This document shows positions 55,471 to 64,000 of a DNA stretch of 64,000 bases, in pieces. The notes beneath the pieces were generated by a model that worked only from the letters and a program-made list of their open reading frames with translations, was not told where the DNA came from and made no database searches. The translations under genes were made by a program, and so were the position numbers. Numbering within the stretch: position 1 is the first letter of the stretch; each line of letters starts with the position of its first letter. Origin of the DNA: Williamsia herbipolensis (GTDB taxonomy: Bacteria > Actinomycetota > Actinomycetes > Mycobacteriales > Mycobacteriaceae); the NCBI RefSeq assembly GCF_000964005.1, contig NZ_JXYP01000029.1, forward strand, positions 1 through 64,000. The letters are read 5' to 3'.

Positions 55471-56160
55471 TCACGACTAGACAGCAAAGTCATCGGACCT
55501 CCGAGCAGACGAACTCGACGTATACCGAAATTGCGAAATGCCCCCAGCCAAACGAGAGCCGGCCACGCCTACAGTAATGCACAACGGCGAAACACGCGAC
55601 GGACAGTAATCTGCTAAATCAAACAATCAACAAATCACGCTTGTGCGCTAAAACGCATCTTCGCATATATGATATTAACACAACGGTCCGCCACCGCAAC
55701 ACGAAGTGCTACTTACTCTGACGAGAACCTCAACGCAAGTCGCACGTTCAGATGAATTAGCAATCCTCAAATCTCATCGAAACTGCTTAAGTGAACGAGG
55801 TCATTACATTTCAGATTTGCCAGCGTTGACGGCGATTCGAGATCCAAACACGCCAAGTCGCCGAGCGGACCGTTCAGTGGGACCCACCACGGCGCTCCGA
55901 GACAATCCCTCGAGACAACGGGTGGTCAGAGAATGTTCACTGATCCACGCGTTCGCCTTTACGCACCGATCCGACCTATCAGTGATGTCAGTTATCAAGC
56001 CACTGCCAGGGTAGTACGTTTACTCTGACCACCAGAGCTTAACGTCGAATCGCGCGCGCCGTGTCTCGCTGGTAGCTTTTGAACGGCGCACAGAACGACC
56101 ACAAGGCGCGGACGCAAGCCGGGATCCGACCACGAGCTACAAGCAGCGCGATCGACGTGT
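55471..56160. other. 690-bp AT-rich spacer, promoter region, no supported gene
   Basis: No open frame here looks coding on either strand. The stretch at about 55600-55690 is markedly AT-rich (ATATATGATATTAAC at 55664-55678) and lies between the divergent glycosyltransferase and acyltransferase genes, so it probably holds promoters for both, including the NRPS unit. It also marks the change from high-GC DNA on the left to lower-GC DNA on the right. A short inverted repeat CTCTG/CAGAG occurs at about 56022. Confidence 0.5.
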
Positions 56161-56736
56161 GTGCAGAGAGGACCGATACATTTGAAGCGCCGTCTTGGAA
56201 AGCCTCTTCTTCGCCAGCTTCGGGGAATGCGTCTCTACGTGGCATTTTTAGTAGGACGCGTACCCAATCATAGATTCCGATTATTCTTTTATCGCCACGC
56301 ACTCCGAATGACTATTGGAAAGGACTCTTCTTTCCATTGGCGTGCCGCCTTCTTCGAGCCGTCAGGAATCACGATTGGATTAAACACCATCATCGGTAAT
56401 GATGCCTTTTTCGATGGGCGTGGGGGGCTGTCTATCGGGAACAACGTAAATATTTCCGGACATGTACAAATATTTACGCGCGACCATGACCCGGCTTCAC
56501 CTACATTCGCAACACGGGACGGAAAAGTATCAATCCATGACTACGTCTACCTCGCCTCGCGAACGACTATTCTACCCGGGATTGAGATCGGCGAAGGGGC
56601 TGTCGTCGCCGCAGGCGCAGTCGTGTCGAAGAATGTTGAACCCTACACGATAGTCGGCGGTATACCCGCAAAGAAAATTGGCGAGCGAACCAGGGATTTA
56701 ACGTACAAGCTAAAGTTTCATCAGCCGTTCCAATAA
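56161..56736 (+). CDS. Left-handed beta-helix O-acyltransferase
   Basis: A 191-residue acyltransferase with hexapeptide repeats: SGITIGLNTIIGNDAFFDGRGGLSIGNNVNISGHVQIF, the catalytic-type His in TRDHDPASPTF, and the coil VYLASRTTILPGIEIGEGAVVAAGAVVSKNVEPYTIVGGIPAKKIGER. It is of the CapG/WcaF/maltose O-acetyltransferase group and would put an acetyl or other acyl group on a sugar. The start is either GTG 56161 or TTG 56182 (a GAGAGG lies 11 bases before the TTG). It is the only plus-strand gene in the right-hand cassette and has low GC. Confidence 0.8.
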   Translation: MQRGPIHLKRRLGKPLLRQLRGMRLYVAFLVGRVPNHRFRLFFYRHALRMTIGKDSSFHWRAAFFEPSGITIGLNTIIGNDAFFDGRGGLSIGNNVNISGHVQIFTRDHDPASPTFATRDGKVSIHDYVYLASRTTILPGIEIGEGAVVAAGAVVSKNVEPYTIVGGIPAKKIGERTRDLTYKLKFHQPFQ

Positions 56737-56748
56737 ATAGTTTCTGAC

Positions 56749-57669
56749 CTAAAATTGTTGCATCTGACCTCTTAGGCCCTGCTGAATGCCACGAAAGGAC
56801 GCGGTCATCTTTGCCCGGACGTCATGTTTCTCGCGACTGCACATCCGAAGCAGGCGGAGCGTAAATCTTAAACCGCGTACCGCGAGAATGTCGACTCGAC
56901 GCCAAAGACGTTTGCCACCGCATACCGCAAGTCGGTTTCGATTCATATAAAAGTAGTAAACGGCAGATTTTTCGCCACCAGCAGATCCGCCAACGCGGTG
57001 CCAGACCCTCGCTGGCTCTGCGACACCTAGCACCATTCCCAATTCCATCGCTCTAAGACACAGATCTGCATCCTCCCAGTAGAGAAAAAGGTCTTCTCTA
57101 AACCCGCCCAGTTTTCTCCAGGATTCTTCGCGAACCAGCAGCGCCGCCCCGGTCAAGAAAGTGCAAGTACTAAATCCGGAGACCTTCGACAGCTGAGAGT
57201 TCTCTGTTTGGGTAATATTGGTGAGATGTTCCGTTAGACCGACGACGGACTTGAGGTTGCCGCCCGCAAACCAAATACTCGAGCCGTCGTTTGTTGATAT
57301 TATTGGTGAAATGAGGTCGGCAGCGCTAGCCACCGCCACCGCCAGCAACTCATCTACAGCGGCGCGCGAAACAACAACATCTGGATTGACGATCCACACG
57401 TAGTCATAAGACTCAGTGTCTTCCAGCAGAAGATTGACACCCGGCCCAAAACCGATGTTCCTTAAAGCGCTACGTACCGAAATGATTTCTGGCGCGACTG
57501 CGATGATCTCCTCAGTAAAAGCGAGAGCTTGAATAGGGCACTTCAACCATTCGGCCGAGTGATTATCAAGAATCCTGATATAGGTGACACCCGACGCCGC
57601 GAGCGACCGGACGCATTCAATTAGGTCAGAGGTGCTGTTGTAGTTGACAACCGCCGCAAGTACCTTCAC
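56749..57669 (-). CDS. GT2 glycosyltransferase (rhamnosyltransferase-like)
   Basis: A 306-residue GT-A enzyme. It starts VKVLAAVVNYNSTSDLIECVRSL with GTG at 57669, overlapping the stop of the polymerase gene by four bases, which fixes the start. The nucleotide-sugar site is YDYVWIVNPDVVVS (the NPDV form common in rhamnosyltransferases) and the catalytic acidic pair is in LYWEDADLCLRAMELG. It ends close to the convergent acyltransferase (12 bases). Donor and acceptor are unknown; rhamnose is only a guess from family likeness. Confidence 0.85.
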   Translation of the reverse strand: MKVLAAVVNYNSTSDLIECVRSLAASGVTYIRILDNHSAEWLKCPIQALAFTEEIIAVAPEIISVRSALRNIGFGPGVNLLLEDTESYDYVWIVNPDVVVSRAAVDELLAVAVASAADLISPIISTNDGSSIWFAGGNLKSVVGLTEHLTNITQTENSQLSKVSGFSTCTFLTGAALLVREESWRKLGGFREDLFLYWEDADLCLRAMELGMVLGVAEPARVWHRVGGSAGGEKSAVYYFYMNRNRLAVCGGKRLWRRVDILAVRGLRFTLRLLRMCSREKHDVRAKMTASFRGIQQGLRGQMQQF

Positions 57670-59054
57670 TCCACAAGTCCCGCTTGAGTCACACTTTGAC
57701 CATTTACAATCATTCGACTGGCGGAATCGGTCTTTCCGGTGGTTCGCATCGGAAGCACCAGAGCAACAGCGAAGCAAACGAAATACAGATTTGAAGTAAT
57801 TGGGCCAAAGAAGAGATACCAGATAGCATTTAACGAACAAAATGCAGTGACCGCCGTAAGTCCGCCAAACGCCACACCCCGCAATAGGTGCCGCAACAGC
57901 AAAAATAGCATGTACAAACCAAATGCGAAGCCCGCTACTCCGAAACCAATCCAAAGGTCGGCGAGCACCGAGTGGAGATTAAAGTGACCGCCTAACATGT
58001 ATCCACGAACATAGTCACCGTCGCTGGTGTAACCGCCCCGAAGTAGCCCAGTCCGGGCTGTCGAAACGTCTGACGAGAGCGGAATCGCGCCCGGCCCCTT
58101 ACCAAAGGGCGACTGCAGTCCCAAATTTATCGAAGCGAACCACTCAGGTCGCGCACTCGAAATTAGATTGCCAGTAGCAGTAAGCTGCTGCGCAGTCTTT
58201 TCGCGATTTTGCGCACCCAACAGGCCGGAAAGTAGAAGTTGCACACCCGCAAGATAGAATGCGACTCCCAACGCAGCAAAGAACGCGCAAACGCCCATGA
58301 ACCGTATCTCGACCGACCTTACTGGGCGTCGTCCCCAAATTGCCGACACAAGGTGGAGAAGGGCAGCGGCAAGGCAGAACGCCGAGAAGCTTCTAGCGCC
58401 AAATGCCATACCGGTAGCGCCCAGTAGGAGATAGACAACCAGAACACTACGACGCTGCCAAAGCAGGCCGCCAAAAACTAGAGCCAAAGGCAATGCAAGG
58501 ATGAATTTGAAGCTCGCAAGACCCATATTATTAGCGAGCAAGAAGGAAAAAAATAGCCCGACTCCGTATGAAACCAACAGCTGCTTGTCAGCTAACCGGC
58601 TACGAATTGAATAAATCGCCAGTATTGAAAGGAGACCGCTTGCCACTAAAATTGTCCGATAAAGTGCTTGATGGAAAGAAAAAGGGGCGTCAGACCAATA
58701 TGTGAGGAATCCGGCGCTGAGAGCGGTAAGGGCGCCGAGTAGAACTAAGATTGCCACTGATCGGCACGCAAGTAATACCGACAGGTTAGTAACCACTACG
58801 ATAGACGAGATAACGAGCACCGAGCTTGTACCGAATCCTAGCGGGTAAGAAAGCGCAATGAGAAACACCGCGGCTAGGTCAAGGTAGCTCTTCTGGAAAA
58901 CTACATCGTACTTCTGACGGCCTCCCCTGACATGCCTTGTGCGACCGGCGGCGAGCGGTGGCCTATTCATGGAATCTAGCGACATTGCATCACCCGACTG
59001 CGAGTCTGAAGTAGAACCTGCAAGGAGGAAGTTGACGCCCGCGATTGCTCGCAT
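57666..59054 (-). CDS. Wzy-like O-antigen/exopolysaccharide polymerase
   Basis: An integral membrane protein (up to 462 residues) with about ten to twelve hydrophobic helices, for instance VFLIALSYPLGFGTSSVLVISSIVVV, LVVYLLLGATGMAFGARSFSAFCLAAALLHLVSAIW and FGVAGFAFGLYMLFLLLRHLL, and a long outer loop (about 280-360: TATGNLISSARPEWFASINLGLQSPFGKGPGAIPL) that carries an EWFASINLGLQSPFGKG segment typical of Wzy/WaaL proteins. It should join lipid-linked repeat units at the outer face of the membrane. The start is uncertain; ATG codons at 58985 or 58970 are closer to the first helix. It is coupled to the GT2 gene downstream. Confidence 0.8.
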   Translation of the reverse strand: MRAIAGVNFLLAGSTSDSQSGDAMSLDSMNRPPLAAGRTRHVRGGRQKYDVVFQKSYLDLAAVFLIALSYPLGFGTSSVLVISSIVVVTNLSVLLACRSVAILVLLGALTALSAGFLTYWSDAPFSFHQALYRTILVASGLLSILAIYSIRSRLADKQLLVSYGVGLFFSFLLANNMGLASFKFILALPLALVFGGLLWQRRSVLVVYLLLGATGMAFGARSFSAFCLAAALLHLVSAIWGRRPVRSVEIRFMGVCAFFAALGVAFYLAGVQLLLSGLLGAQNREKTAQQLTATGNLISSARPEWFASINLGLQSPFGKGPGAIPLSSDVSTARTGLLRGGYTSDGDYVRGYMLGGHFNLHSVLADLWIGFGVAGFAFGLYMLFLLLRHLLRGVAFGGLTAVTAFCSLNAIWYLFFGPITSNLYFVCFAVALVLPMRTTGKTDSASRMIVNGQSVTQAGLVE

Positions 59055-59077
59055 GTAGAGACACGATCAAAGCTGGG

Positions 59078-60367
59078 TCATTCGCCACTGCGTACCTCCG
59101 TACTCCATTTCGAACACACTGGCACGTTCAGCAAAGGCCGCACCTTCAGATACTGGTACAGGAGCACACACACTTCGGCGGCCGCAACAGAAATTGCCAC
59201 AGTATAACCTTGCCGAAAGACGGACACAGCGACGACGGCAGTCGCCGTCGCCACGACCGCTCCGATGACGGTACTAGCTACCGCGACACTCTGCTTGTTG
59301 AACGCCGGTAGAACAACGAGTCCAAAGAACTGGCTAACTACGATGCATGACAACGACACCGCCATCGGCACCACGAGTGCCCACGGGAGGGCAATCTGTC
59401 CATGTGAGAGCGAAACGCCAACGAACTTCGCGAGCGCGCAGAACAACACGCCGACTAGGACCGCCCAAACCGCTATGGCTCTCGCCGAGCGCGCGGATCG
59501 CGCGACAAGCTCGTCCATGCTGCGACTGGCCGGCACCCAGCCCTGAAGCACCTGAGTAACGATAGTTAGTCCGGCCGTTGCAAATCGGACCAACTTGTCG
59601 CCGAGCGCGTAAGCAGGAAGAGAATTCGGCGCTACGAGCGCTACTAACGCGACAGGGAGCGATACATACAGGCTAGCCGTTCCCGCAAGCAAGAATCCAC
59701 TGCTCTGATTTCGTAACGCATCCCAATAGTCGGACAGTGTCCTTATTTTTCGTTGGCTGACTTTATTCCTGCCAATCGCCACTGCGGCAGAAGCCGGAAT
59801 GGACAGGAATGATCCTAAAAGCTGAGCACCAACGAAGAACGCGACCTGCCCGCCCGCCATCGCGATGGAAAGGCCGACTACGACTCCACTTAGCCGGGGT
59901 ACCGCATCGGTCATAAACATGGCCACTGGCCGCGCTGAACCGATAAAGAACCAGTTTCCGTTCATACCAAATAGCAATCCTGCTACCGAGGCGCAGACGC
60001 CGACAGCTGGCGCGCTCGGCGCAAGAATCCACGCGGCGGCCGAGCACAAGGCGGTGGAAAGAACCAGGATCGGTGCGCGGATGATTAGCGAGTCAACATA
60101 GAGTGCTGGGCGCAGTGCGGGGTCTGCCGACGCGACGTACGAAGGCCCAAAGGCGCCGTACCCAAACGACACACATACCGCACCAAATGTTCCTACTGCT
60201 TGGCCCAATGCGATGGCCGCCCAGGTTTCGGATCCATAGGATGAAATTACGATTGGTAGGGATGCCAGACCGGCAAGAACGGTTAGTGCGAATGTCCACA
60301 GATAGGGAGACTTTCGCACGATCTGCTCAAAGCGCCTGCGCGCCATAGATAATCCACGACGGCGCAT
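59078..60367 (-). CDS. Wzx-like flippase (MOP superfamily)
   Basis: A 429-residue membrane protein with about twelve helices, the layout of polysaccharide flippases that move the lipid-linked repeat unit across the membrane: YLWTFALTVLAGLASLPIVISSYGSETWAAIALGQAVGTFGAVCVSFGYGAFGP near the N-terminus, and SDYWDALRNQSSGFLLAGTASLYVSLPVALVALVAPNSLPAYALGDKLVRFATAGLTIVTQVLQGWVPA in the second half. The ATG at 60367 begins one base past the stop of the upstream GT2 gene, giving strong support for this start over the longer frame. It lies next to the polymerase gene, as expected for a Wzx/Wzy system. Confidence 0.85.
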   Translation of the reverse strand: MRRRGLSMARRRFEQIVRKSPYLWTFALTVLAGLASLPIVISSYGSETWAAIALGQAVGTFGAVCVSFGYGAFGPSYVASADPALRPALYVDSLIIRAPILVLSTALCSAAAWILAPSAPAVGVCASVAGLLFGMNGNWFFIGSARPVAMFMTDAVPRLSGVVVGLSIAMAGGQVAFFVGAQLLGSFLSIPASAAVAIGRNKVSQRKIRTLSDYWDALRNQSSGFLLAGTASLYVSLPVALVALVAPNSLPAYALGDKLVRFATAGLTIVTQVLQGWVPASRSMDELVARSARSARAIAVWAVLVGVLFCALAKFVGVSLSHGQIALPWALVVPMAVSLSCIVVSQFFGLVVLPAFNKQSVAVASTVIGAVVATATAVVAVSVFRQGYTVAISVAAAEVCVLLYQYLKVRPLLNVPVCSKWSTEVRSGE

Positions 60368-60368
60368 A

Positions 60369-61244
60369 TCAACTCGGCCAGACCCGTGACGGTCGCTTAG
60401 CCACTCCCTGCCATACAGCCTTGAGGACCGAAGCAACGAAGAGACGCTTACTATCACTAGATTTGCCCCGGACCGCAATGTAACGGACAAGCGAATCCGT
60501 CAATTCAGCTCGGAGGGCTTCACTTCCAAGGAAAACGTTTCTTCGGATCCAGATTCGGTTTCGTAGATCGTATAGTAGACGTGCGCCCATATCGCCGTTC
60601 GAAACCTTATCTGGGTGACGAATTCTGGATGCGTCGACCAGAAATCCGCCGCCGAACTTCGTCAGCCGCGCTGTGTACTCAGCGTCATCATGATAGATAA
60701 AAAAGTCAGCTATCGGGAGAAACGTGTCGCGCGCAACTTCAAGTACAATAAACGCGCCCACAAAAGATCCTCTGCAGGTGGGGTAAATTTTCCCAAGTGT
60801 GTCGGAACCGTCAAGCGGGGGTGTTGCCCCGGCCGCGTTATGCGTTGCGATTGTGCGCCCGCCTTCATCGATTACACGGCTCGACAAAAAGGCGACTCTT
60901 TGCTTGGTCTCAGATAGATACTCTAGAGCGTCGTGCAATGCTCGGTGCGCCTCAGGTTCGGGACAGGCATCATCGTCCATTAGCCATGCGTAACTATGGC
61001 CAGCATCGAAGGCCAGCTCCAGGCCTTTGCTAAAACCCCCAGCTCCGCCAGCATTTGTTTCACTCAGATGAATTAGAAAAGTGGCTGGCTCAAGCTCGGT
61101 TAGCCAGGCACGAGTTCCGTCCGAGGATCCGTTATCCACTACGATCACCTGATCGAGCGGTTGTGACTGAACACGCAGGGCTTGGATTAGTTCCTTCAAA
61201 AGATCAAGCCGATTGTACGTTACGACCACTGCGCAGCTGCTCAC
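60369..61244 (-). CDS. GT2 glycosyltransferase (galactofuranosyl/rhamnosyl-like)
   Basis: A 291-residue GT-A enzyme: MSSCAVVVTYNRLDLLKELIQAL, VIVVDNGSSDGT, the metal site YAWLMDDDACPEPEA, and the base-type acidic residues in FFIYHDDAEYTARL. The MDDD form and the HPDKVSNG segment recall GlfT1-like and related galactofuranosyl/rhamnosyl transferases, but the sugar cannot be fixed. It precedes the flippase gene by one base and belongs to the same minus-strand unit. Its GC is low compared with the left part of the window. Confidence 0.82.
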   Translation of the reverse strand: MSSCAVVVTYNRLDLLKELIQALRVQSQPLDQVIVVDNGSSDGTRAWLTELEPATFLIHLSETNAGGAGGFSKGLELAFDAGHSYAWLMDDDACPEPEAHRALHDALEYLSETKQRVAFLSSRVIDEGGRTIATHNAAGATPPLDGSDTLGKIYPTCRGSFVGAFIVLEVARDTFLPIADFFIYHDDAEYTARLTKFGGGFLVDASRIRHPDKVSNGDMGARLLYDLRNRIWIRRNVFLGSEALRAELTDSLVRYIAVRGKSSDSKRLFVASVLKAVWQGVAKRPSRVWPS

Positions 61245-61288
61245 GATATTTTAAGCCCTCCTCTCAACGCAACTCTGGCGCTTTCTAG

Positions 61289-61993
61289 TCAAATCGAGCG
61301 AATTTTTTTGGCAGGAATTCCACCCAAAATTTCGTTGCCGGCGTGGGTCCCACTGACTACGGCGCCTGCAGCAACGATTGTTCTGGGCCCCAGACTCGTT
61401 CCGGCAAGCAGGGTTACTCGCGCGCCGAGCCAACAGTCGTTGGCAATCGTGACCTCCTGCTGTCGAGTACCTTGCTGACGAATCGGGATGTCGCGGTCGG
61501 CGTACAAGTGTTCTTGCGAATGAATAGTCAGATACGGTCCAATAATTACATCGCTCCCTATATCGACCCCCCCTGAGCAGCCGATATGGAAATAGTCGCC
61601 CACTCCGGATCTAGCGCCCAGACGAAACCCGACACCTACCAGAGACAATTTACTAGTAGTTGTGAGAATTCCACGCTTTCCAAGTCTTGATGCCTCCATG
61701 AGATGGACGCCCTTTGTGCTCCGGGCATCGATGTAGCAGTCGTCATCGATAACGCTAAATTCATGCATGCGTAATGATCGCTTACTTTTGATTTTCACTC
61801 GACTACCTATGAACGATGCAGACTTTGTCCTTATCATTCCGCGAACGAGTTGTGCCGCCCTTGTGATTGCCTCAGACGCCACGTCCCTGCTAGTCAAAGA
61901 AGGATCAACAACTGTTTGCCGCCCCACTTTCCGAAGAAGACTATTCACGAAGGTTCTCATGAAATCCGAGCTCTTTGTTTGGTTATTCGTCAT
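61289..61993 (-). CDS. Left-handed beta-helix O-acyltransferase (WcaF-like)
   Basis: A 234-residue hexapeptide acyltransferase. The N-terminal ~60 residues are helical; then come hexapeptide coils (MHEFSVIDDDCYIDARSTKGVHLME, LSLVGVGFRLGARSGVGDYFHIGCSGGVDIGSDVIIGPYLTIHSQEH) with the catalytic His in IHSQEHLYAD, and the final coil TIANDCWLGARVTLLAGTSLGPRTIVAAGAVVSGTHAGNEILGGIPAKKI. It probably acetylates a sugar of the repeat unit. The ATG overlaps the stop of the upstream glycosyltransferase by four bases. It is a second acyltransferase of the cassette, different from the plus-strand one. Confidence 0.85.
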   Translation of the reverse strand: MTNNQTKSSDFMRTFVNSLLRKVGRQTVVDPSLTSRDVASEAITRAAQLVRGMIRTKSASFIGSRVKIKSKRSLRMHEFSVIDDDCYIDARSTKGVHLMEASRLGKRGILTTTSKLSLVGVGFRLGARSGVGDYFHIGCSGGVDIGSDVIIGPYLTIHSQEHLYADRDIPIRQQGTRQQEVTIANDCWLGARVTLLAGTSLGPRTIVAAGAVVSGTHAGNEILGGIPAKKIRSI

Positions 61994-63096
61994 GAGGTAA
62001 TCCGTTTCTTAAGGAGACCAAGCAACTGTTTCTCGAAGTTCGATTGCCTGAACGGAGATAGTTCCACAGCCTGGATATCGACCCGTTCCAAGTTCGGCAT
62101 AGTTGAGAAATCGGACTTCGCCAGTGGAACTATATGCCCGAGACTCCGGAGCTCCGGCGGGAAACCCGCGAATGCGAATGGCGTCCCAATGACCGGCACT
62201 CCTCGGGAAAAGGATTCGATAACCTTCACTTTTGCGCCGCCACCGAGATGTACAGGAGCCAGCGTTACGTCGACTTTCGCGTAGAACTCGTCGACGTCCC
62301 CGACCGGCCCCAGACACTCGACTCCGACAGGGATATCCAGGTTTTCAGATTCGTGGCCGGCGACGACCACGGTCCATCCAGCGTCGAGAAGCGGGCTGAG
62401 CCAGTTTTCAACTAGGTGCCGATAGGCATCTCGATTCGGCCAGTAACGAAAGTTGGCGAGAAAGCCTGCAACTCGAGTGCCGTCACCTTGCCGCGCAACG
62501 GAACGAAACTCCTGATCCGGCAACGGATTAGGTAGCCAGATTGCATCAATTCCACGTTTACGCAATACTGCGCAGTCGGACCATCCAGCACACGTAACGA
62601 GGAGTGCGTGCTCGCATGCGTCACCTTCCAGCTTCTCCAGCCAGCGCGATTGGAGTTTCGATGTCGCGCGAGCTATACCGTGTCTGTCGCTTGCTTCTCT
62701 TTTTGCAAAGTCACTCCATAGATCCATAAAGTCGACCCACAAGTATCTTGGGTCGCTCGCGTGCGCCAGACCCATCTGAGAGAGAACACAAACTGCAGTG
62801 AGATCCGGCGCTTCAGACCTGCATCGTTGTCTGAGCTTCATATCGCGACCTGCAGCCTGTGTGGGCATTGGCAAGTAGATTTTTTTCAAACGTCTAAGTG
62901 CTGAGACTACTGCTTTACGATACTCGTTCTGCTTATGGCCTGACTGAGACATACCGTCCGGATAAACGCAGTGTGTTAGTTCAGCAACACTCTCGATTGC
63001 AGACACGATCCCGCGGGTTCGCAGTGTGCCTCCATGCCGAGACGCATAGGGGTCATCGAGAGATATCACGAGGGCTTTTCCGATCAGCGACGGCAC
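61990..63096 (-). CDS. GT4-like glycosyltransferase
   Basis: A 368-residue GT-B enzyme. The N-terminus reads KALVISLDDPYASRHGGTLRTRGIVSAIE, and the C-terminal donor domain has RVAGFLANFRYWPNRDAYRHLVENWLSPLLDAGWTVVVAGHE, VECLGPVGDVDEFYAKVDVTLAPVHLGGGAKVKVIESFSRGVPVIGTPFAFAG. The GGGAKVKVIE pattern is that of the same subfamily as the gene at 14008-15255. The product is coupled to the acyltransferase downstream (four-base overlap) and lies four bases after the next glycosyltransferase gene. Sugar specificity is unknown. Confidence 0.83.
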   Translation of the reverse strand: MPSLIGKALVISLDDPYASRHGGTLRTRGIVSAIESVAELTHCVYPDGMSQSGHKQNEYRKAVVSALRRLKKIYLPMPTQAAGRDMKLRQRCRSEAPDLTAVCVLSQMGLAHASDPRYLWVDFMDLWSDFAKREASDRHGIARATSKLQSRWLEKLEGDACEHALLVTCAGWSDCAVLRKRGIDAIWLPNPLPDQEFRSVARQGDGTRVAGFLANFRYWPNRDAYRHLVENWLSPLLDAGWTVVVAGHESENLDIPVGVECLGPVGDVDEFYAKVDVTLAPVHLGGGAKVKVIESFSRGVPVIGTPFAFAGFPPELRSLGHIVPLAKSDFSTMPNLERVDIQAVELSPFRQSNFEKQLLGLLKKRITS

Positions 63097-63100
63097 CTAG

Positions 63101-64000
63101 TCACCTTTCCCGAATCAGATTGAGTTTGCCGGCACGCTTCAATATCTCGTGCACATCGTTTAGATAACTGCTCATAGAAAATGTGGTTGACACGAAGTCT
63201 GAGCCGTTCTTTGCTATCCGGGCCGACAAATTAGTATCATCGAGGAGAACTTTGAGACCTTCGCTCAGGGCCTGGGCATTGTCGCGCTTCACGACGATTC
63301 CGGTGATAAGATGAGAAACAATTTCGCTGAGGCCATCTGCGTCCGTCACCACAACAGGTAGACCCGCTGCCATAGCCTCCGCAGCAACGGAGCCAAACGG
63401 CTCAATTCGGGATGGAACAACGGCTATGTCAGCTCCCGCAAGTGCGGCCGGGACGTCCTCAAGGTAGCCCCGAAAATTTACGCGGTTCTCAATTTTGAGG
63501 CGTCTTGCGATTTCGTGAAGATCATCTACAAACCATTCGTAGCCTGGAAATTCGTTACCAACGAGGTCAAGTGTGCAATCGTAGCCGTCGGCTAGAAGAT
63601 GGCTGAAGGATTCAAGTAAGACGTCTTGACCTTTTCGTGGGCTCAGACGCCCAACCGCAATCAGTCTTACTGATGCTTCGGTTCCCTTCGGCTGTACATC
63701 TGGGCTCAGCCTGTAGTCTTCCCACCGCTTTCCGTTGTAGACGACATTTGATTCTTTCTGCCACAGCAAGTTCCCGGCTACAAAACGCTGCGTTGCAGCC
63801 GAATTGCAAATGATTGATCCTGCGAGCAGCAGCGGGGCGGTTATAGCTAGGCGCGCGATCTTGCTGGCACTTGTCTCAGCCTCTCTAACGTGTACTACAC
63901 TAGGCCGTCGCGCGATGATGCTAGCGATAAGCCATACTGGCTGGATTATCGTGTTTACGTAAATGACATCGGGTTTCGTGTCGAGAATTAACCGAGTCGC
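63101..64000 (-). CDS. GT4 glycosyltransferase, 5' end outside window
   Basis: The frame is open without a stop from the right edge to TAG at 63101-63103, so the start lies beyond the window. About 299 residues are visible. The N-terminal part includes DTKPDVIYVNTIIQPVWLIASIIARRPSVVHVREAE and SIICNSAATQRFVAGN (the acceptor domain), followed by the donor domain IAVGRLSPRKGQDVLLESFSHLL, VNFRGYLEDVPAALAGADIAVVPS and the EX7E motif EPFGSVAAEAMAAGLPVVVTDADGLSEIV. A retaining GT4 enzyme is certain; donor and acceptor are unknown. It heads the visible part of the minus-strand cassette. Confidence 0.9.
   Translation of the reverse strand, partial: ATRLILDTKPDVIYVNTIIQPVWLIASIIARRPSVVHVREAETSASKIARLAITAPLLLAGSIICNSAATQRFVAGNLLWQKESNVVYNGKRWEDYRLSPDVQPKGTEASVRLIAVGRLSPRKGQDVLLESFSHLLADGYDCTLDLVGNEFPGYEWFVDDLHEIARRLKIENRVNFRGYLEDVPAALAGADIAVVPSRIEPFGSVAAEAMAAGLPVVVTDADGLSEIVSHLITGIVVKRDNAQALSEGLKVLLDDTNLSARIAKNGSDFVSTTFSMSSYLNDVHEILKRAGKLNLIRER

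Noticed and set aside
56039-56302. A minus-strand 87-codon frame in the spacer before the plus-strand acyltransferase
   Set aside because: It overlaps the acyltransferase start on the other strand and shows no recognisable domain; not enough to call a gene.
57670-57954. N-terminal extension of the GT2 protein encoded at 56749-57669
   Set aside because: The extra 95 residues lie inside the polymerase gene and do not resemble a GT2 start; the GTG at 57669 gives the standard VLAAVVNYN beginning with a four-base overlap.

Overview
The window is from a high-GC, mycolic-acid-producing actinobacterium of the order Mycobacteriales. A Gordonia-like or closely related genus fits best, but the genus is an inference. 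The evidence is gene content and order that parallel the Mycobacterium tuberculosis Rv0555-Rv0566c and Rv0634B-Rv0641 regions: menD - DUF3592 - mgtA - menG, then menJ - grcC - htpX - yajQ, and tRNA-Thr/tRNA-Met - rpmG - had genes - tRNA-Trp - secE - nusG - rplK - rplA. HadA and HadB are fused into one protein, and no hadC lies before tRNA-Trp.

Layout. 1-3.4 kb: the end of a CocE/NonD-type hydrolase and a coupled pair of little-known genes (a TIGR04338-like metallohydrolase and a DUF2786 protein). 3.4-8.6 kb: the rplA/rplK/nusG/secE block with tRNA-Trp, the fused FAS-II dehydratase hadAB, rpmG and tRNA-Met, tRNA-Thr and tRNA-Tyr, with clear hairpin terminators. 8.7-20.1 kb: an AbiEi-like gene cut by an in-frame amber codon, yajQ, htpX, a polyprenyl diphosphate synthase and the menaquinone genes menJ, menG and menD with the mannosyltransferase mgtA. 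A small lower-GC insert between menJ and menG carries one intact glycosyltransferase gene and one decayed by frameshifts. 20.2-24.7 kb: a cytochrome b / molybdopterin oxidoreductase pair, a MarR regulator divergent from an AbrB-type membrane protein, and a trans-enoyl-reductase-like protein.

24.7-64 kb is an envelope polysaccharide locus with an unusual insert. Two paralogous phosphoglycosyl transferases (WbaP/WcaJ-like) and a low-molecular-weight tyrosine phosphatase (Wzb-like) lie around menB and a thioesterase. A DrrAB-type ABC exporter follows. Then comes a transcription unit DUF1972 glycosyltransferase -> Wzz/BY-kinase -> one giant NRPS (5,965 aa) -> DUF4012 membrane protein, with an 8-base overlap, an 11-base gap and a 4-base overlap between successive genes. 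Right of about 55.5 kb, base composition falls sharply and a variable Wzx/Wzy cassette begins: two O-acyltransferases, at least four glycosyltransferases, a Wzy-like polymerase and a Wzx-like flippase. It runs past the right edge.

The most noteworthy feature is the NRPS inside the polysaccharide unit. Its modules read C-A-T / C-A-T / C-A-T / C-A-T / C-T / C-A-T-TE. The fifth module has no adenylation domain, the last adenylation domain has an altered P-loop, and modules 2 and 3 carry threonine-like specificity residues. I infer that this locus builds a peptide (possibly acylated or glycosylated) together with, or attached to, a Wzx/Wzy-type polysaccharide; no experiment is available here. A family of 21-bp-period repeats recurs in several intergenic regions, and a related repeat encodes part of an NRPS linker.
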